From Dyella flagellata (GTDB lineage: Bacteria > Pseudomonadota > Gammaproteobacteria > Xanthomonadales > Rhodanobacteraceae), in NCBI RefSeq assembly GCF_030160275.1, contig NZ_BSOA01000049.1, forward strand, positions 186,001-250,000: a stretch of 64,000 nt of DNA, written 5' to 3'. Positions 36,201-45,163 of the stretch are shown piece after piece. The first letter of the stretch is position 1. Every line of letters begins with the position of its first letter. A program made the translations under genes and the position numbers. The notes beneath the pieces are model-generated. The model did not search any database. It had not been told where the DNA came from and was given only the letters and a program-made list of their open reading frames with translations.

Positions 36201-37574
36201 ATGGCCGACATCAAGACGTTCTACCTGCCGGACCTCGGCGAAGGCCTGCCTGACGCGACCATCGTCGAATGGCACGTGAAGGAAGGCGACACCATCAAGC
36301 TCGACGCGCCGCTGGTGTCGATGGAAACCGCCAAGGCCGTCGTCGACGTGCCCTCCCCCTATACCGGCAAGGTCACCAAGCTGCACGGCGCCGCCGGCGA
36401 CGTGATCGAGACCGGTGCAGCGCTGGCCGAATTCGAGCCCGATCCGAATGCCAAGCAGCGTGCGGAAGCCGAATCCACCGGCCACCATCACGGCCCCAAG
36501 AAGGCCGCCGCCGCGGAACCGAAGAAAGTCACCGCCTCCGATGAAGGCGGCGAACTGGAAACCAACGGCAAGGCCGAGCGCGAAGACGAAGGCACCGTGG
36601 TCGGCGCGATGGTCAGCGGCAGCCATGTGCATATCGAGCAGGCTTCCAGCGCCGGCGGCGTGAAGGCCGTTCCGGCTGTGCGCGCGCTCGCCAAGAAGCT
36701 GAAGGTGGATATCTCGCGCGTGCGTGGCACCGGCGCCGATGGCGTGGTCACCATGCAAGACGTGAAGAACGCCGCCGCCAACGGTAGCGCCGCACTCGGT
36801 GCAGCACCGGCGCGCGCCGTGCCGGCCTCTGCCGGCCGCCACCTGGCCCCCGAACTGCCACAACCGGAGCCGACCCGTACCGCTGTGTCGCTGGCCGGCA
36901 AGCCGGTGCGAACCGCGCCGCCGAGCGTGCACGCGAGCGGCCAGCCGGAACAGCTCAAAGGCGTCCGCCGCAACATGGCCCGCGTGATGGCCGAGGCGCA
37001 CGCTAACGTGGTGCCCACCACGCTGGTGGACGATGCCGACCTGCACGCCTGGATCGGCAAGCAGGACATCACCGCACGCCTGATCCGCGCCATCGTCGCG
37101 GCCTGCAAGGCGGTGCCCGCGCTCAATGCCTGGTTCGACGGCAAGAACCTCACCCGCACGCTGCATCCGCATGTGGACATTGGCATCGCGGTGGATACGG
37201 AAGACGGTCTGTTCGTCCCAGCATTGCGCAATGCCGACGTGCTGGATGGCGCCGGTATCCGCGCCGGCATCAAGCGCCTGCGCACGCAAGTGGAAGATCG
37301 CAGCATTCCGGCCACGGAACTCAGCGGCTACACCATCAGCCTGTCGAACTTCGGCATGTTCGCTGGCCGCTATGCCACACCGGTGGTAGTGCCGCCCTGT
37401 GTGGCGATCATCGGCGCCGGCAAGCTCAGCCACGACGTGGTAGCCGTGATGGGTGGCATCGAAGTGCATCGCCGCATGCCGATCAGCATCACCTTCGACC
37501 ATCGTGCGGCGACAGGCGGTGAGGCGGCGCGCTTCCTCAAGGCCTTGCTGGACGATCTGTCCGCGCCGAACTGA
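36201..37574 (+). CDS. pdhC: 2-Oxo acid dehydrogenase E2 (dihydrolipoamide acyltransferase)
   Basis: 457 aa: one N-terminal lipoyl domain with Lys45 in SMETAKAVVDVP, an Ala/Lys-rich linker, a peripheral-subunit-binding domain (VPAVRALAKKLKVDISRVRG, near 155-190), another linker, and the acyltransferase core. The usual C-terminal active-site pattern DHRxxDG reads DHRAATGG here, so the Asp is replaced; the His434 is kept. The same substitution may be a lineage trait. Third gene of the pdh operon. Confidence 0.92.
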   Translation: MADIKTFYLPDLGEGLPDATIVEWHVKEGDTIKLDAPLVSMETAKAVVDVPSPYTGKVTKLHGAAGDVIETGAALAEFEPDPNAKQRAEAESTGHHHGPKKAAAAEPKKVTASDEGGELETNGKAEREDEGTVVGAMVSGSHVHIEQASSAGGVKAVPAVRALAKKLKVDISRVRGTGADGVVTMQDVKNAAANGSAALGAAPARAVPASAGRHLAPELPQPEPTRTAVSLAGKPVRTAPPSVHASGQPEQLKGVRRNMARVMAEAHANVVPTTLVDDADLHAWIGKQDITARLIRAIVAACKAVPALNAWFDGKNLTRTLHPHVDIGIAVDTEDGLFVPALRNADVLDGAGIRAGIKRLRTQVEDRSIPATELSGYTISLSNFGMFAGRYATPVVVPPCVAIIGAGKLSHDVVAVMGGIEVHRRMPISITFDHRAATGGEAARFLKALLDDLSAPN

Positions 37575-37587
37575 TGGTTATGCACCC

Positions 37588-37620
37588 AAAAAAAGCGCCC
37601 TTCATGGGCGCTTTTTTTTT
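37588..37620 (+). terminator. Intrinsic terminator of the pdh operon
   Basis: GCGCCC (37595-37600) with GGGCGC (37606-37611), loop TTCAT, flanked by seven A and ten T that extend the stem. Strong, and usable from either strand. Confidence 0.9.
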
Positions 37621-37630
37621 GCCTTCAACC

Positions 37631-37703
37631 GTAGGCTGGGATGCAATCCCAGCATCGCCATGTATGCCGCACCGGCAATGCTGGGATTGCCATCCCAGCC
37701 TAC
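37631..37703. repeat. REP-like paired palindrome, copy 2
   Basis: 73-bp element with GTAGGCTGGGATGCAATCCC at the left and GGGATTGCCATCCCAGCCTA at the right, arms inverted around a 20-odd-base spacer. It follows the pdh terminator directly. Confidence 0.85.
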
Positions 37704-37822
37704 CCGTCAGCTTGATTATCCATGTCAATCCGCAATCACTGAAATATGGGTTTACCCCATGTTGGGACGATTCCGTCGACGCATAGACTGCTTGCGCACT
37801 CCGTGCTCACCGAGGAATCCCC

Positions 37823-38389
37823 ATGCACCCCCTTCGAAAGATTTTCATGTTCGGCGTGATCGCGCTCGCCCTGGGTGTATCTACCACCCAGGCCACCACC
37901 ACCGCACAGGAACAGGCGCAGCAGAAGTCCGATTCGGCAACACCATCCGGCGACATGCCGGTACCCATGTGGCTGGCCGGTACTTGGACCCTGGTTCGTT
38001 GCGATAACGTCTACCCCGATGGCCACCGCATCGAGCTATATGGCCCGCATCCGGAAGGCTTGTGGATGATTGATACGCATGGCCGCTACATGATGCTGAT
38101 CGCGCGTGCGCAACGCACGCCGTTCGCCGCTGGCGACAAATCCAAGGGCACGCCGGAGGAATATCGTGCAGCCTCGCTGGACGTCAATGCGCACTATGGC
38201 AGCGTGAGCGTGCATGGCAATCAGCTGACCACACATATCGAGCAAGCTTCCTTTCCCAACTGGATCGGTCACGGCGGCAGCACTGGCTACACCCTCAAGG
38301 GCAACCAGCTGACCTACATTGTTGCCAAGCCCAGCAGCGGCGCCGCCGAAGGCGCCCATGGCGAAGTGGTCTGGCAGCGGCAGGATTGA
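37823..38389 (+). CDS. Secreted lipocalin-like domain protein
   Basis: 188 aa with signal peptide (about residues 1-25, ending TTQA). The mature part MWLAGTWTLVRCDNVYPDG ... GLWMIDTHGRYMMLIAR resembles the lipocalin-like (Lipocalin_5) fold, a small beta-barrel of unknown ligand. Ends QGEVVWQR-type strand. Monocistronic after the pdh operon and a REP element; convergent with the cpxA-like gene. Confidence 0.72.
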   Translation: MHPLRKIFMFGVIALALGVSTTQATTTAQEQAQQKSDSATPSGDMPVPMWLAGTWTLVRCDNVYPDGHRIELYGPHPEGLWMIDTHGRYMMLIARAQRTPFAAGDKSKGTPEEYRAASLDVNAHYGSVSVHGNQLTTHIEQASFPNWIGHGGSTGYTLKGNQLTYIVAKPSSGAAEGAHGEVVWQRQD

Positions 38390-38448
38390 GCAGGGGCACA
38401 TCGGGCGTATCCGGCAAGCCGGGATACGCCCGAACGCAGCGGTCTTCG

Positions 38449-39831
38449 TCAAGCGCTACGCGTGTCCATCGGCAACGGCAAGCGCATGACGACTTCCAGG
38501 CCACCGCCCTGCACGTTGTGTGCCGTCACCTCGCCGCCATGCGTGTGCATCACCCGCTGCACAATCGCCAAGCCCAGTCCGTGACCTGTCGCCTGGGCCG
38601 CGTTCTTGCCACGGAAGAAGGGGCGGAACAGGAGTACCAATTCCTCGTCGGGTACGCCTGGCCCGTGATCGCGAACGCGTAGTTCCACATGCGACTGCCG
38701 ACGGTTCAGATCGATCTGCACGACCGCATCGGAGGGACTGAACTTGATCGCGTTGGCAATCACGTTGTCCAGCGCTCTCTCCAGCAAAATGGCGCTGCCC
38801 TGCACGATGGCGAGCCCGTTTTCCGTCATATGCAGAGTGACGCCACGGGCTTCGGCGTCGATACGCGCCGCCGCCACGCGATCCCTGGCCAGCGCCGCCA
38901 CGTCGACCGGTTCACGCACCATCCCCGGCAAACCACTTTCCAGTCGCGACAGCGCCAACATCTCCGCCGTCATACGATCCATGCGCTCGATCTCATGCTC
39001 GGCGCGCTCGAAGTGCGCCGCGGCTTCCTGCGGATTCGGGCTGTGTTGAGCCAGATCCAGAATCAGATGCAGCCGTGCCAGGGGCGAACGCAATTCATGC
39101 GAAAGATCCTGCAGGACGCCACGATCATGCGCCACCAGATGCTCGATGCGCTCGGCCATGCCATTGAAGTCGCGCGCGAGCTGGCCAAGTTCGTCGTGCT
39201 GCTTGCTCCAGCGCCGCTCGACCCGAGTGGCAAATTCGCCAGCGGCCATCTTGCGGGTTGCAGCGCGCATCGCTTCGACCGGTCTGGAAACGCTGCGTGC
39301 AACCCACCAGCCAATGATCGCGATCGTCAGCAAAGAAAGCCCCAGCTGTACGCCGAGCAGGATTTTTTCACGCGCGTGCGGAGGAATGCGCGTCCGCGAG
39401 CTGCTTACCGCCACCAACTGCCGTGGATGCCCGTCGCTACCGCTTACGTTTTGCACGGCAATGTAGAAGCCGGGCCATGGATTCAAGGCGATGTCGTGCC
39501 CGGAAGACAACCAGTCGGGCAAGCTTCGGCGGACCGGTGGAGGCAAGCGTATCTCGCGCAATGGCTCTCCATTTTCGTACAGCGTGGCGTCCACCCCCTG
39601 CTCACGCTCCTGCCTTACCCACGCATCCAGGCCGATGCTCCCATCTTTCTCATAAGCCTGCTCGGCGGCCTGCGCCATCGCCGGCCAATCGAAATCCTGC
39701 TGCACGGAGTAGCTGATGAAGCTGCGCGTCAGCAGTCCACCCAGCATCAGCACCAGTACATTGGCAACGCAGACGGAGATCAGCAGGCGCCAAAACAACG
39801 GGCTGCGAAATGGACTCCTGAACGTGTTCAT
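38449..39831 (-). CDS. CpxA-like sensor histidine kinase
   Basis: 460 aa: TM1 (about 12-35), periplasmic sensor domain, TM2 (about 160-180), HAMP, H-box DLSHELRSPLARLHLIL and HATPase (NVIANAIKF, RDHGPGVP, GHGLGLAIVQRV). Its H-box is of CpxA type. The start overlaps the response-regulator stop (ATGA). With a Spy/CpxP-like gene across the divergent region and a CpxR box there, it is best read as an envelope-stress kinase; the name is not given because pairwise identity cannot be measured here. Confidence 0.9.
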   Translation of the reverse strand: MNTFRSPFRSPLFWRLLISVCVANVLVLMLGGLLTRSFISYSVQQDFDWPAMAQAAEQAYEKDGSIGLDAWVRQEREQGVDATLYENGEPLREIRLPPPVRRSLPDWLSSGHDIALNPWPGFYIAVQNVSGSDGHPRQLVAVSSSRTRIPPHAREKILLGVQLGLSLLTIAIIGWWVARSVSRPVEAMRAATRKMAAGEFATRVERRWSKQHDELGQLARDFNGMAERIEHLVAHDRGVLQDLSHELRSPLARLHLILDLAQHSPNPQEAAAHFERAEHEIERMDRMTAEMLALSRLESGLPGMVREPVDVAALARDRVAAARIDAEARGVTLHMTENGLAIVQGSAILLERALDNVIANAIKFSPSDAVVQIDLNRRQSHVELRVRDHGPGVPDEELVLLFRPFFRGKNAAQATGHGLGLAIVQRVMHTHGGEVTAHNVQGGGLEVVMRLPLPMDTRSA

Positions 39832-40523
39832 GCCGAGGCGCCACTGTTGGGCAGCAGCACATAACCGGCACCGCGTACCGAATCGATGCGTGGCGCCTGC
39901 GCCGATGCTTGCTGCAACTTGTGGCGCAACCGGCTGACGTGGACATCGATGCTGCGATCGAAGCGCTCCAGCTCACGCCCCAACGCAGCGCGAGTCAGCG
40001 ATGTCTTGTCGACGACTTCGCCGGCACGCTGCGCCAACAGCAACAGCAAGGCGAATTCGGCGCCGGTAAGATTGAGCTCTTGCTCAGCCGCATACGCGCG
40101 CCTCTCGCCAGGCAACAAGCGCAGCACGCCCGCGGTGAGCTCGCCCACGTTTTCTACCGTGTGGCGACGCAATTGGGCGCGCACGCGCGCCAGCAGTTCG
40201 CGTGGCAAACAGGGCTTGGAAAGATAATCGTCCGCGCCCAGCTCCAGTCCGACCACCCGATCCACCGGCTCGCCACGTCCGGAAAGCATGATCACCGGCA
40301 GACGGAATTGCGTACGCAGATCACGCAAGGTATCCAAGCCGCTGCGACCGGGCATCATCACGTCGAGGATCAATAGATCCGGACGCAAGGCAGGATCACG
40401 CAGACGCGCCAGCACGCCTTCGCCGTCGTGCACCACCTCCACCAGGAGACCCTCGCGGCGCAGGTACTCGGCAAGCAGCGAGCACAGCTCGCGATCGTCA
40501 TCACCAATCAATATCCGGGACAT
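39828..40523 (-). CDS. CpxR-like OmpR-family response regulator
   Basis: 231 aa: receiver (ILIGDDDRELCSLLAEYLRR, Asp in DLLILDVMMPGRSG, Lys in DDYLSKPCLPREL) and a winged-helix output domain (FDRSIDVHVSRLRHKL ... VRGAGYVLLP). Start at MSRILIGDDD, ten codons inside the longest frame. Co-transcribed and coupled with the kinase, divergent from the Spy-like gene. Confidence 0.92.
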   Translation of the reverse strand: MSRILIGDDDRELCSLLAEYLRREGLLVEVVHDGEGVLARLRDPALRPDLLILDVMMPGRSGLDTLRDLRTQFRLPVIMLSGRGEPVDRVVGLELGADDYLSKPCLPRELLARVRAQLRRHTVENVGELTAGVLRLLPGERRAYAAEQELNLTGAEFALLLLLAQRAGEVVDKTSLTRAALGRELERFDRSIDVHVSRLRHKLQQASAQAPRIDSVRGAGYVLLPNSGASA

Positions 40524-40539
40524 CGGCCATACCGTCGAC

Positions 40540-40554
40540 AGTGTGTAACACACT
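40540..40554. promoter_or_regulatory. 15-bp perfect palindrome before the cpxR-like gene
   Basis: AGTGTGT-A-ACACACT, 17 bp upstream of the response-regulator ATG. Could be an operator or a leader hairpin; no known factor can be assigned. Confidence 0.4.
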
Positions 40555-40602
40555 ATCGCATGACAACCGCGACGGGCTGCCGCTCGCTTGCAGCAGGCTG
40601 AC

Positions 40603-40617
40603 TTTACCCTTCTTTAC
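40603..40617 (-). promoter_or_regulatory. CpxR box
   Basis: On the minus strand the sequence reads GTAAA-N5-GTAAA exactly, the consensus CpxR-binding site of enterobacteria. It lies in the 170-bp region between the cpxRA-like pair and the Spy-like gene, 77 bp before the latter's ATG. Confidence 0.7.
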
Positions 40618-40693
40618 ACCGCAGCAAAGCTCTTAAACCTGCCCCTGCTTTCCAATACTTGCGCAGCACCCTCCCCCAAACAGGAGTTTCACG

Positions 40694-41197
40694 ATGCGCA
40701 AGTCGATGACCTTGTCTCTCATTCTCTCCGCCGCCCTGGGCGTATCCGCGCTGGCCTTCGCCCACGACGGCGGCCCCGATTTCGGCCCCGGCGGTCCCCG
40801 CGACCACCACGGCGAAGCCATGATGGCCCTGCACGGCCTGAACCTCACGGACGCCCAGAAAGCCCAGGTCAAACAGATCCTGCAGCAAAGCTTTGCGTCG
40901 TTGAAGACGCAGGCACAGACCGTTCGCCAACAGCATGAGGCGTTCGAGGCGCTGTCGCCAAACGCATCCAATTATCAGTCGGCGGCAGCAAGCCTGGCCC
41001 AGGCTGAAGCCAACCTCACCAGCGCCCGCATTACCGCCCGTGCCGGCGCTACCGCGCAGATCTACAACAGCGTGCTGACCAGCGCACAGCAGAACCAATA
41101 CGCCAGCCAGAAGGCGGCGTTCCAGGCACGCAAGGCGCAGTGGCAACAGTTCAAGGCCGAACATCCGCTGCCGGCGAGTGCCGGCTCGGCACCGTAA
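40694..41197 (+). CDS. Spy/CpxP-family periplasmic protein
   Basis: 167 aa with signal peptide (MRKSMTLSLILSAALGVSALAFA). The mature protein is His/Gly-rich at first, then helical: LHGLNLTDAQKAQVKQILQQ (an LTxxQ motif, typical of Spy/CpxP), and later ITARAGATAQIYNSVLTSAQ, which carries the second LTSAQ. Chaperone or modulator of envelope stress signalling. RBS AGGAG. Followed by a strong terminator. Confidence 0.9.
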   Translation: MRKSMTLSLILSAALGVSALAFAHDGGPDFGPGGPRDHHGEAMMALHGLNLTDAQKAQVKQILQQSFASLKTQAQTVRQQHEAFEALSPNASNYQSAAASLAQAEANLTSARITARAGATAQIYNSVLTSAQQNQYASQKAAFQARKAQWQQFKAEHPLPASAGSAP

Positions 41198-41262
41198 GCA
41201 CGGCAAAACCAAGACAAATAGACGGTTAGCGACTCTTAGCGGACGCTCTAACCGATAAGCTG

Positions 41263-41296
41263 AGCGATCGCCGCTGCATCGGCGATCGCTTTTTTT
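41263..41296 (+). terminator. Intrinsic terminator of the Spy-like gene
   Basis: 11-bp perfect stem AGCGATCGCCG (41263-41273) with CGGCGATCGCT (41280-41290), 6-nt loop, followed by T7. Confidence 0.9.
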
Positions 41297-41393
41297 GCTT
41301 CATTTCTTCACGCAGCTGCAACACAGCAGGCTGTCACGCAGTTGTCTTGCGCAGCGCTTAGCTTTCATGGGGCTGACCATCGAGGGCGAGCCC

Positions 41394-42977
41394 ATGCAGA
41401 CGGATGCGACTGTCGTCAGTACCGCCACACCCAGCCAAGCTTCCGGACGGCTGTTCGGCGCCCTGTTTGGCTTGATCTTGCTGATAGGTGGCGGCTACGC
41501 CGGCTTGCACCTCGTCGACGATCTTTCCATCGTGCGCGCGCATTCGACCGGCCCGTTCATCCTGCTGGGCGTGGCCTTGCTGATCGCACTGGGCTTCGAG
41601 TTCGTCAATGGCTTTCACGACACGGCCAATGCCGTGGCTACGGTGATCTACACGCATTCGATGCCGGCCAACCTGGCCGTGATCTGGTCGGGCATCTTCA
41701 ACTTCCTGGGCGTGCTGACCTCATCAGGCGCGGTCGCATTCACGGTGGTATCGCTGTTACCGGTCGAGCTGATCTTGCAGGTGGGCAGCGAAGCGGGCTT
41801 TGCGATGGTGTTCGCGTTGCTGTTCGCAGCGATCCTGTGGAACCTCGGCACCTGGTATTTCGGTCTGCCGAATTCTTCTTCGCATACCTTGATCGGCTCG
41901 ATCATCGGCGTAGGTCTTGCCAATCAGTTCACGGCGGTAAAGACCGGCACCAGCGGCGTCGACTGGAACGCCGCCATCGGCGTGCTGCGCGGCCTGGTCT
42001 TTTCGCCGATCGCCGGCTTCCTGCTGGCGGGCCTGCTGATGCTGTTGCTGAAAGCTTTGATCAAGATCCCAGCGCTGTATCGCGCACCGGAAGGACAAAA
42101 ACCGCCCCCGTGGCCGATCCGCCTGCTGCTGGTGCTCACCTGCACGGGCGTGAGTTTCAGCCACGGCTCCAACGATGGGCAGAAGGGCATGGGCCTGATC
42201 ATGCTGATCCTGATCGGCACCGTGCCCACCGCCTATGCACTGAATGGCGCAGTATCCGGCGGCCAGGTGAAAACTTTCCACGAGGTTACGGTGGAAGTCC
42301 GGCAAGTGCTCGATACTCTCGACCACGGCGTTCTGTTGAACGGGAACGCGCGCGACATCGTCACCACGACCTTGCAACGGCGCCGGCTGCTACCCGATAC
42401 GATCCCTGCGCTTTCGGCGCTGATGGCCAACATCGATCAGCAGGTGGGCAATCGTCCGTCGCTGCGTTCGGTACCGCAGGAACAGATGGGCAATGTGCGC
42501 AACGACATCTATCTGGCGAACGCGGCGATTCCATTGGTGCTGGCGCAGCCAGGGCTGAGCGATGAGCAGAGCAAGGTGCTCACCAGCTGGCGCGGGCTCG
42601 GCGTCAAAGCCACTCAATTCATCCCGCCCTGGGTCAAAGTGGCCGTTGCGCTGGCGTTGGGTCTGGGCACGATGGTGGGATGGAAGCGCATCGTCGTGAC
42701 GGTTGGCGAGCGCATCGGCAAGGAGCACCTCACCTATGCGCAAGGCGCATCGGCCGAACTGGTAGCCATGACCCTGATCCAGGCCGCCGACATGTATCAC
42801 CTGCCGGTCAGCACGACGCATGTGCTGACTTCGGGTGTCGCCGGCACGATGGCGGCGAACGGCTCCGGCCTGCAATGGGGCACCGTGCGCAATCTGCTGA
42901 TGGCCTGGGTGCTGACCTTGCCAGCCTCGATCCTGTTGGCGGGTTTGCTCTTCATTGCCTTCAAGCACCTGTTCTGA
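41394..42977 (+). CDS. PiT-family inorganic phosphate transporter
   Basis: About 527 aa inner-membrane permease with the two inverted PiT signatures: EFVNGFHDTANAVATVIYTH and FSHGSNDGQKGMGLIM. About ten TM helices with a large cytoplasmic loop between the halves. Low-affinity, proton-coupled phosphate (as metal phosphate) uptake. Start at MQTDATVVSTATPS with GAGGGCGAG upstream; a longer frame starts earlier without a ribosome site. No PhoU-like DUF47 gene adjacent. Confidence 0.93.
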   Translation: MQTDATVVSTATPSQASGRLFGALFGLILLIGGGYAGLHLVDDLSIVRAHSTGPFILLGVALLIALGFEFVNGFHDTANAVATVIYTHSMPANLAVIWSGIFNFLGVLTSSGAVAFTVVSLLPVELILQVGSEAGFAMVFALLFAAILWNLGTWYFGLPNSSSHTLIGSIIGVGLANQFTAVKTGTSGVDWNAAIGVLRGLVFSPIAGFLLAGLLMLLLKALIKIPALYRAPEGQKPPPWPIRLLLVLTCTGVSFSHGSNDGQKGMGLIMLILIGTVPTAYALNGAVSGGQVKTFHEVTVEVRQVLDTLDHGVLLNGNARDIVTTTLQRRRLLPDTIPALSALMANIDQQVGNRPSLRSVPQEQMGNVRNDIYLANAAIPLVLAQPGLSDEQSKVLTSWRGLGVKATQFIPPWVKVAVALALGLGTMVGWKRIVVTVGERIGKEHLTYAQGASAELVAMTLIQAADMYHLPVSTTHVLTSGVAGTMAANGSGLQWGTVRNLLMAWVLTLPASILLAGLLFIAFKHLF

Positions 42978-43187
42978 GCGCCGCTCGCTAATAAGCACAA
43001 CAAACGTGAAACATCGCATTGGCAATGCAAGCACATCACTGAACTAACTCAATGTGCATGGGAATTTTGCAACGCCGCTTTCACACGCGGCCTGTTGCCA
43101 TGGGCATGCGGATCCCTAGCGATGCGCCTGCTTGCTTCTCTAACGACTATCCTTGGCAGGCAGCCCCCAGCTCCAAGGAGATTGCCA

Positions 43188-43667
43188 ATGCGTAACCAAT
43201 CCCATCTGCGCAAATCCCTGATCGCCACTACCGTGATGATGGCCTTCGCAGCCGCACCATTTTCCCTACTGGCGCAGAGCACCCCGCCATCGTCGATGCC
43301 GCAGCAACAACCCTCCACCTCTCCGATGCAGCAGCCATCAAGCACGCCACAGTCGACCCCCACTACCGACCAGTCGACGATGAACCGTAGCAACGAGACG
43401 GTTCCCGGCAAAGTGGACGACACCTGGATTACCACCAAGGTGAAATCCAAATTCGCCGCCGCCAAGGGCGTGAAGGCGTCCGACATTACGGTGAGCACGG
43501 CCGACGGCGTTGTGACCCTGACCGGCAGCGCTACCTCCAAGGCGGAAAAGAATCGCGCCGTACACCTCGCCAAGCACGTAAAGGGCGTGAAGAGCGTCGA
43601 TGCATCGGGCCTGACCGTGAGCGAAGCGAGCTCCAAGCCGGCATCGAGCGCCTCCAGCGGCAAGTAG
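43188..43667 (+). CDS. Secreted BON-domain protein (OsmY-like)
   Basis: 159 aa with signal peptide (to about residue 30), a Ser/Pro/Gln-rich low-complexity linker (about 31-70), one BON domain (VDDTWITTKVKSKFAAAKGV ... DITVSTADGVVTLTGSATSK) and a Ser-rich tail. BON domains bind phospholipids and are common in osmotic-stress envelope proteins. RBS AAGGAG. Followed by a C-rich hairpin with TTTT. Confidence 0.88.
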   Translation: MRNQSHLRKSLIATTVMMAFAAAPFSLLAQSTPPSSMPQQQPSTSPMQQPSSTPQSTPTTDQSTMNRSNETVPGKVDDTWITTKVKSKFAAAKGVKASDITVSTADGVVTLTGSATSKAEKNRAVHLAKHVKGVKSVDASGLTVSEASSKPASSASSGK

Positions 43668-43685
43668 TGAGGCCTGCCAGCCTGC

Positions 43686-43715
43686 CCCCTCCCCCGCAGA
43701 TTGGGGAGGGGTTTT
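43686..43715. terminator. Hairpin terminator after the BON gene
   Basis: CCCCTCCCC (43686-43694) pairs with GGGGAGGGG (43703-43711), followed by TTTT. Lies between the converging BON gene and trpS. Confidence 0.65.
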
Positions 43716-43717
43716 AG

Positions 43718-45091
43718 TTACTCGCTCTTTTCCTGCACAGCCAGCAGGTCCAGGGCCGCGCGCAAATAGCTCAACGCTTCGTCGCGCTCGATTTCATCCG
43801 TGTAGTCCGGCGCAGTCGCCACCGGCTCACCGTCAAGCTCAAGCACCAATGAACGAGGCAAGCTGTGTACTGTTGCGGCGGCGCCACCTAGCACCTTCAA
43901 GCGCTTTTGCACTGCGCCGGCTTCTTTCGGATCCTTGAACGACTTCGACAGCAACAACTCATCGCCTTCGGACGAAAACAGGCGGAAGCGGAAGCTGCCG
44001 TCAGTGTCGCGGAAGCTGGCAAAACGTGGCGGCCTGGCCGCTTTCGTCGCCTGCCTGGTGCCACCGGCGGGGAGGTTCGCGGACGACATCGCGCGCAAGC
44101 CGATCGCGGCACGCAGTTCGGCGATTTTCGGACTGGCGATAGCACGCGCCTTGCGTGCGCCCTCGCGCAATATGTCTTCGATATCGGCCGGACGCGCGAT
44201 CAGCTCCTCGTAACGCTCGCGCATCGGTGCGATATCCGCCTCCAGGCGTTCGTACAGCACCTGCTTGGCTTCTCCCCAGCCGATCCCCTCTTCCAGCGCA
44301 CGGCGGAAGGCATGGCTTTCGGTTTCGCTGGCGAAGGCGTGGAAGATGGTAAACAGCGAGGAACTGTCCGGGTCCTTGGCCTCGCCCGGCATGCGCGAAT
44401 CGGTGACGATGCGCATGATGGTTTCACGCAACTGCTTGGCACCACCGGCGAACAGAGGAATGGTGTTGTCGTAGCTCTTGGACATCTTGCGGCCGTCCAG
44501 CCCTGGCAAGGTGGCGACCTGCTCTTCGATCACCACCTCGGGCAGCACAAAGAACTCGTGCCCATAGATGTGATTGAAACGCTGCGCGATATCGCGCGCC
44601 ATTTCGATGTGCTGGATCTGGTCGCGCCCCACCGGCACTTGTTGGGCGTTGAACGCAAGGATGTCCGCCGCCATAAGCACCGGATACATGTACAGGCCCG
44701 CGGTCACGCCCGCATCCTGGTCTTCGCCTGCTTCGGTGTTCTTGTCCACGGACGCCTTGTAGGCATGCGCGCGATTGAGCAAGCCCTTGGCGGTGACGCA
44801 GGTAAGAAACCAGGTAAGCTCGGGAATTTCCGGAATATCGGACTGCCGGTAGAACGTCACCCGGTTCGGATCCAGGCCCGCCGCCAGCCAGGTTGCCGCG
44901 ATTTCCAGGCGCGAGCGTTCGATGCGGGCCGGATCGTCGCTCTTGATCAGCGCGTGATAATCGGCCATGAAAAAGAACGCATCGACCTCGGGCCGGCGGC
45001 TGGCGGCAATCGCCGGCCGGATCGCGCCGACGTAATTGCCCAGGTGTGGCGTACCGGTGGTGGTGATGCCTGTAAGGACGCGAGTTTGCAT
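43718..45091 (-). CDS. trpS: Tryptophanyl-tRNA synthetase with C-terminal extension
   Basis: Charges tRNA-Trp. 457 aa against about 330-350 for the standard enzyme. Class I motifs: TPHLGNYVGAI (HIGH-like) and GLDGRKMSKSYDN. After about residue 345 comes an extra part: an Ala/Arg-rich linker, then FASFRDTDGSFRFRLFSSEG, which resembles a DUF1508/YegP module, and a short acidic helix. The extension is probably a family trait in this lineage. Convergent with BON; upstream is arginase. Confidence 0.95.
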   Translation of the reverse strand: MQTRVLTGITTTGTPHLGNYVGAIRPAIAASRRPEVDAFFFMADYHALIKSDDPARIERSRLEIAATWLAAGLDPNRVTFYRQSDIPEIPELTWFLTCVTAKGLLNRAHAYKASVDKNTEAGEDQDAGVTAGLYMYPVLMAADILAFNAQQVPVGRDQIQHIEMARDIAQRFNHIYGHEFFVLPEVVIEEQVATLPGLDGRKMSKSYDNTIPLFAGGAKQLRETIMRIVTDSRMPGEAKDPDSSSLFTIFHAFASETESHAFRRALEEGIGWGEAKQVLYERLEADIAPMRERYEELIARPADIEDILREGARKARAIASPKIAELRAAIGLRAMSSANLPAGGTRQATKAARPPRFASFRDTDGSFRFRLFSSEGDELLLSKSFKDPKEAGAVQKRLKVLGGAAATVHSLPRSLVLELDGEPVATAPDYTDEIERDEALSYLRAALDLLAVQEKSE

Positions 45092-45163
45092 GCAGCAATC
45101 CAGGAAAGGTCAAACAAACGCCCCGCGCACCCTGCGCGAGGCGGCTAAAGCAGTGTACGGACT

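Noticed and set aside
41225-41260. GGTTAG...CTAACC inverted repeat after the Spy-like gene
   Set aside because: Imperfect inner pairing and no T run; the strong terminator just after it is enough.
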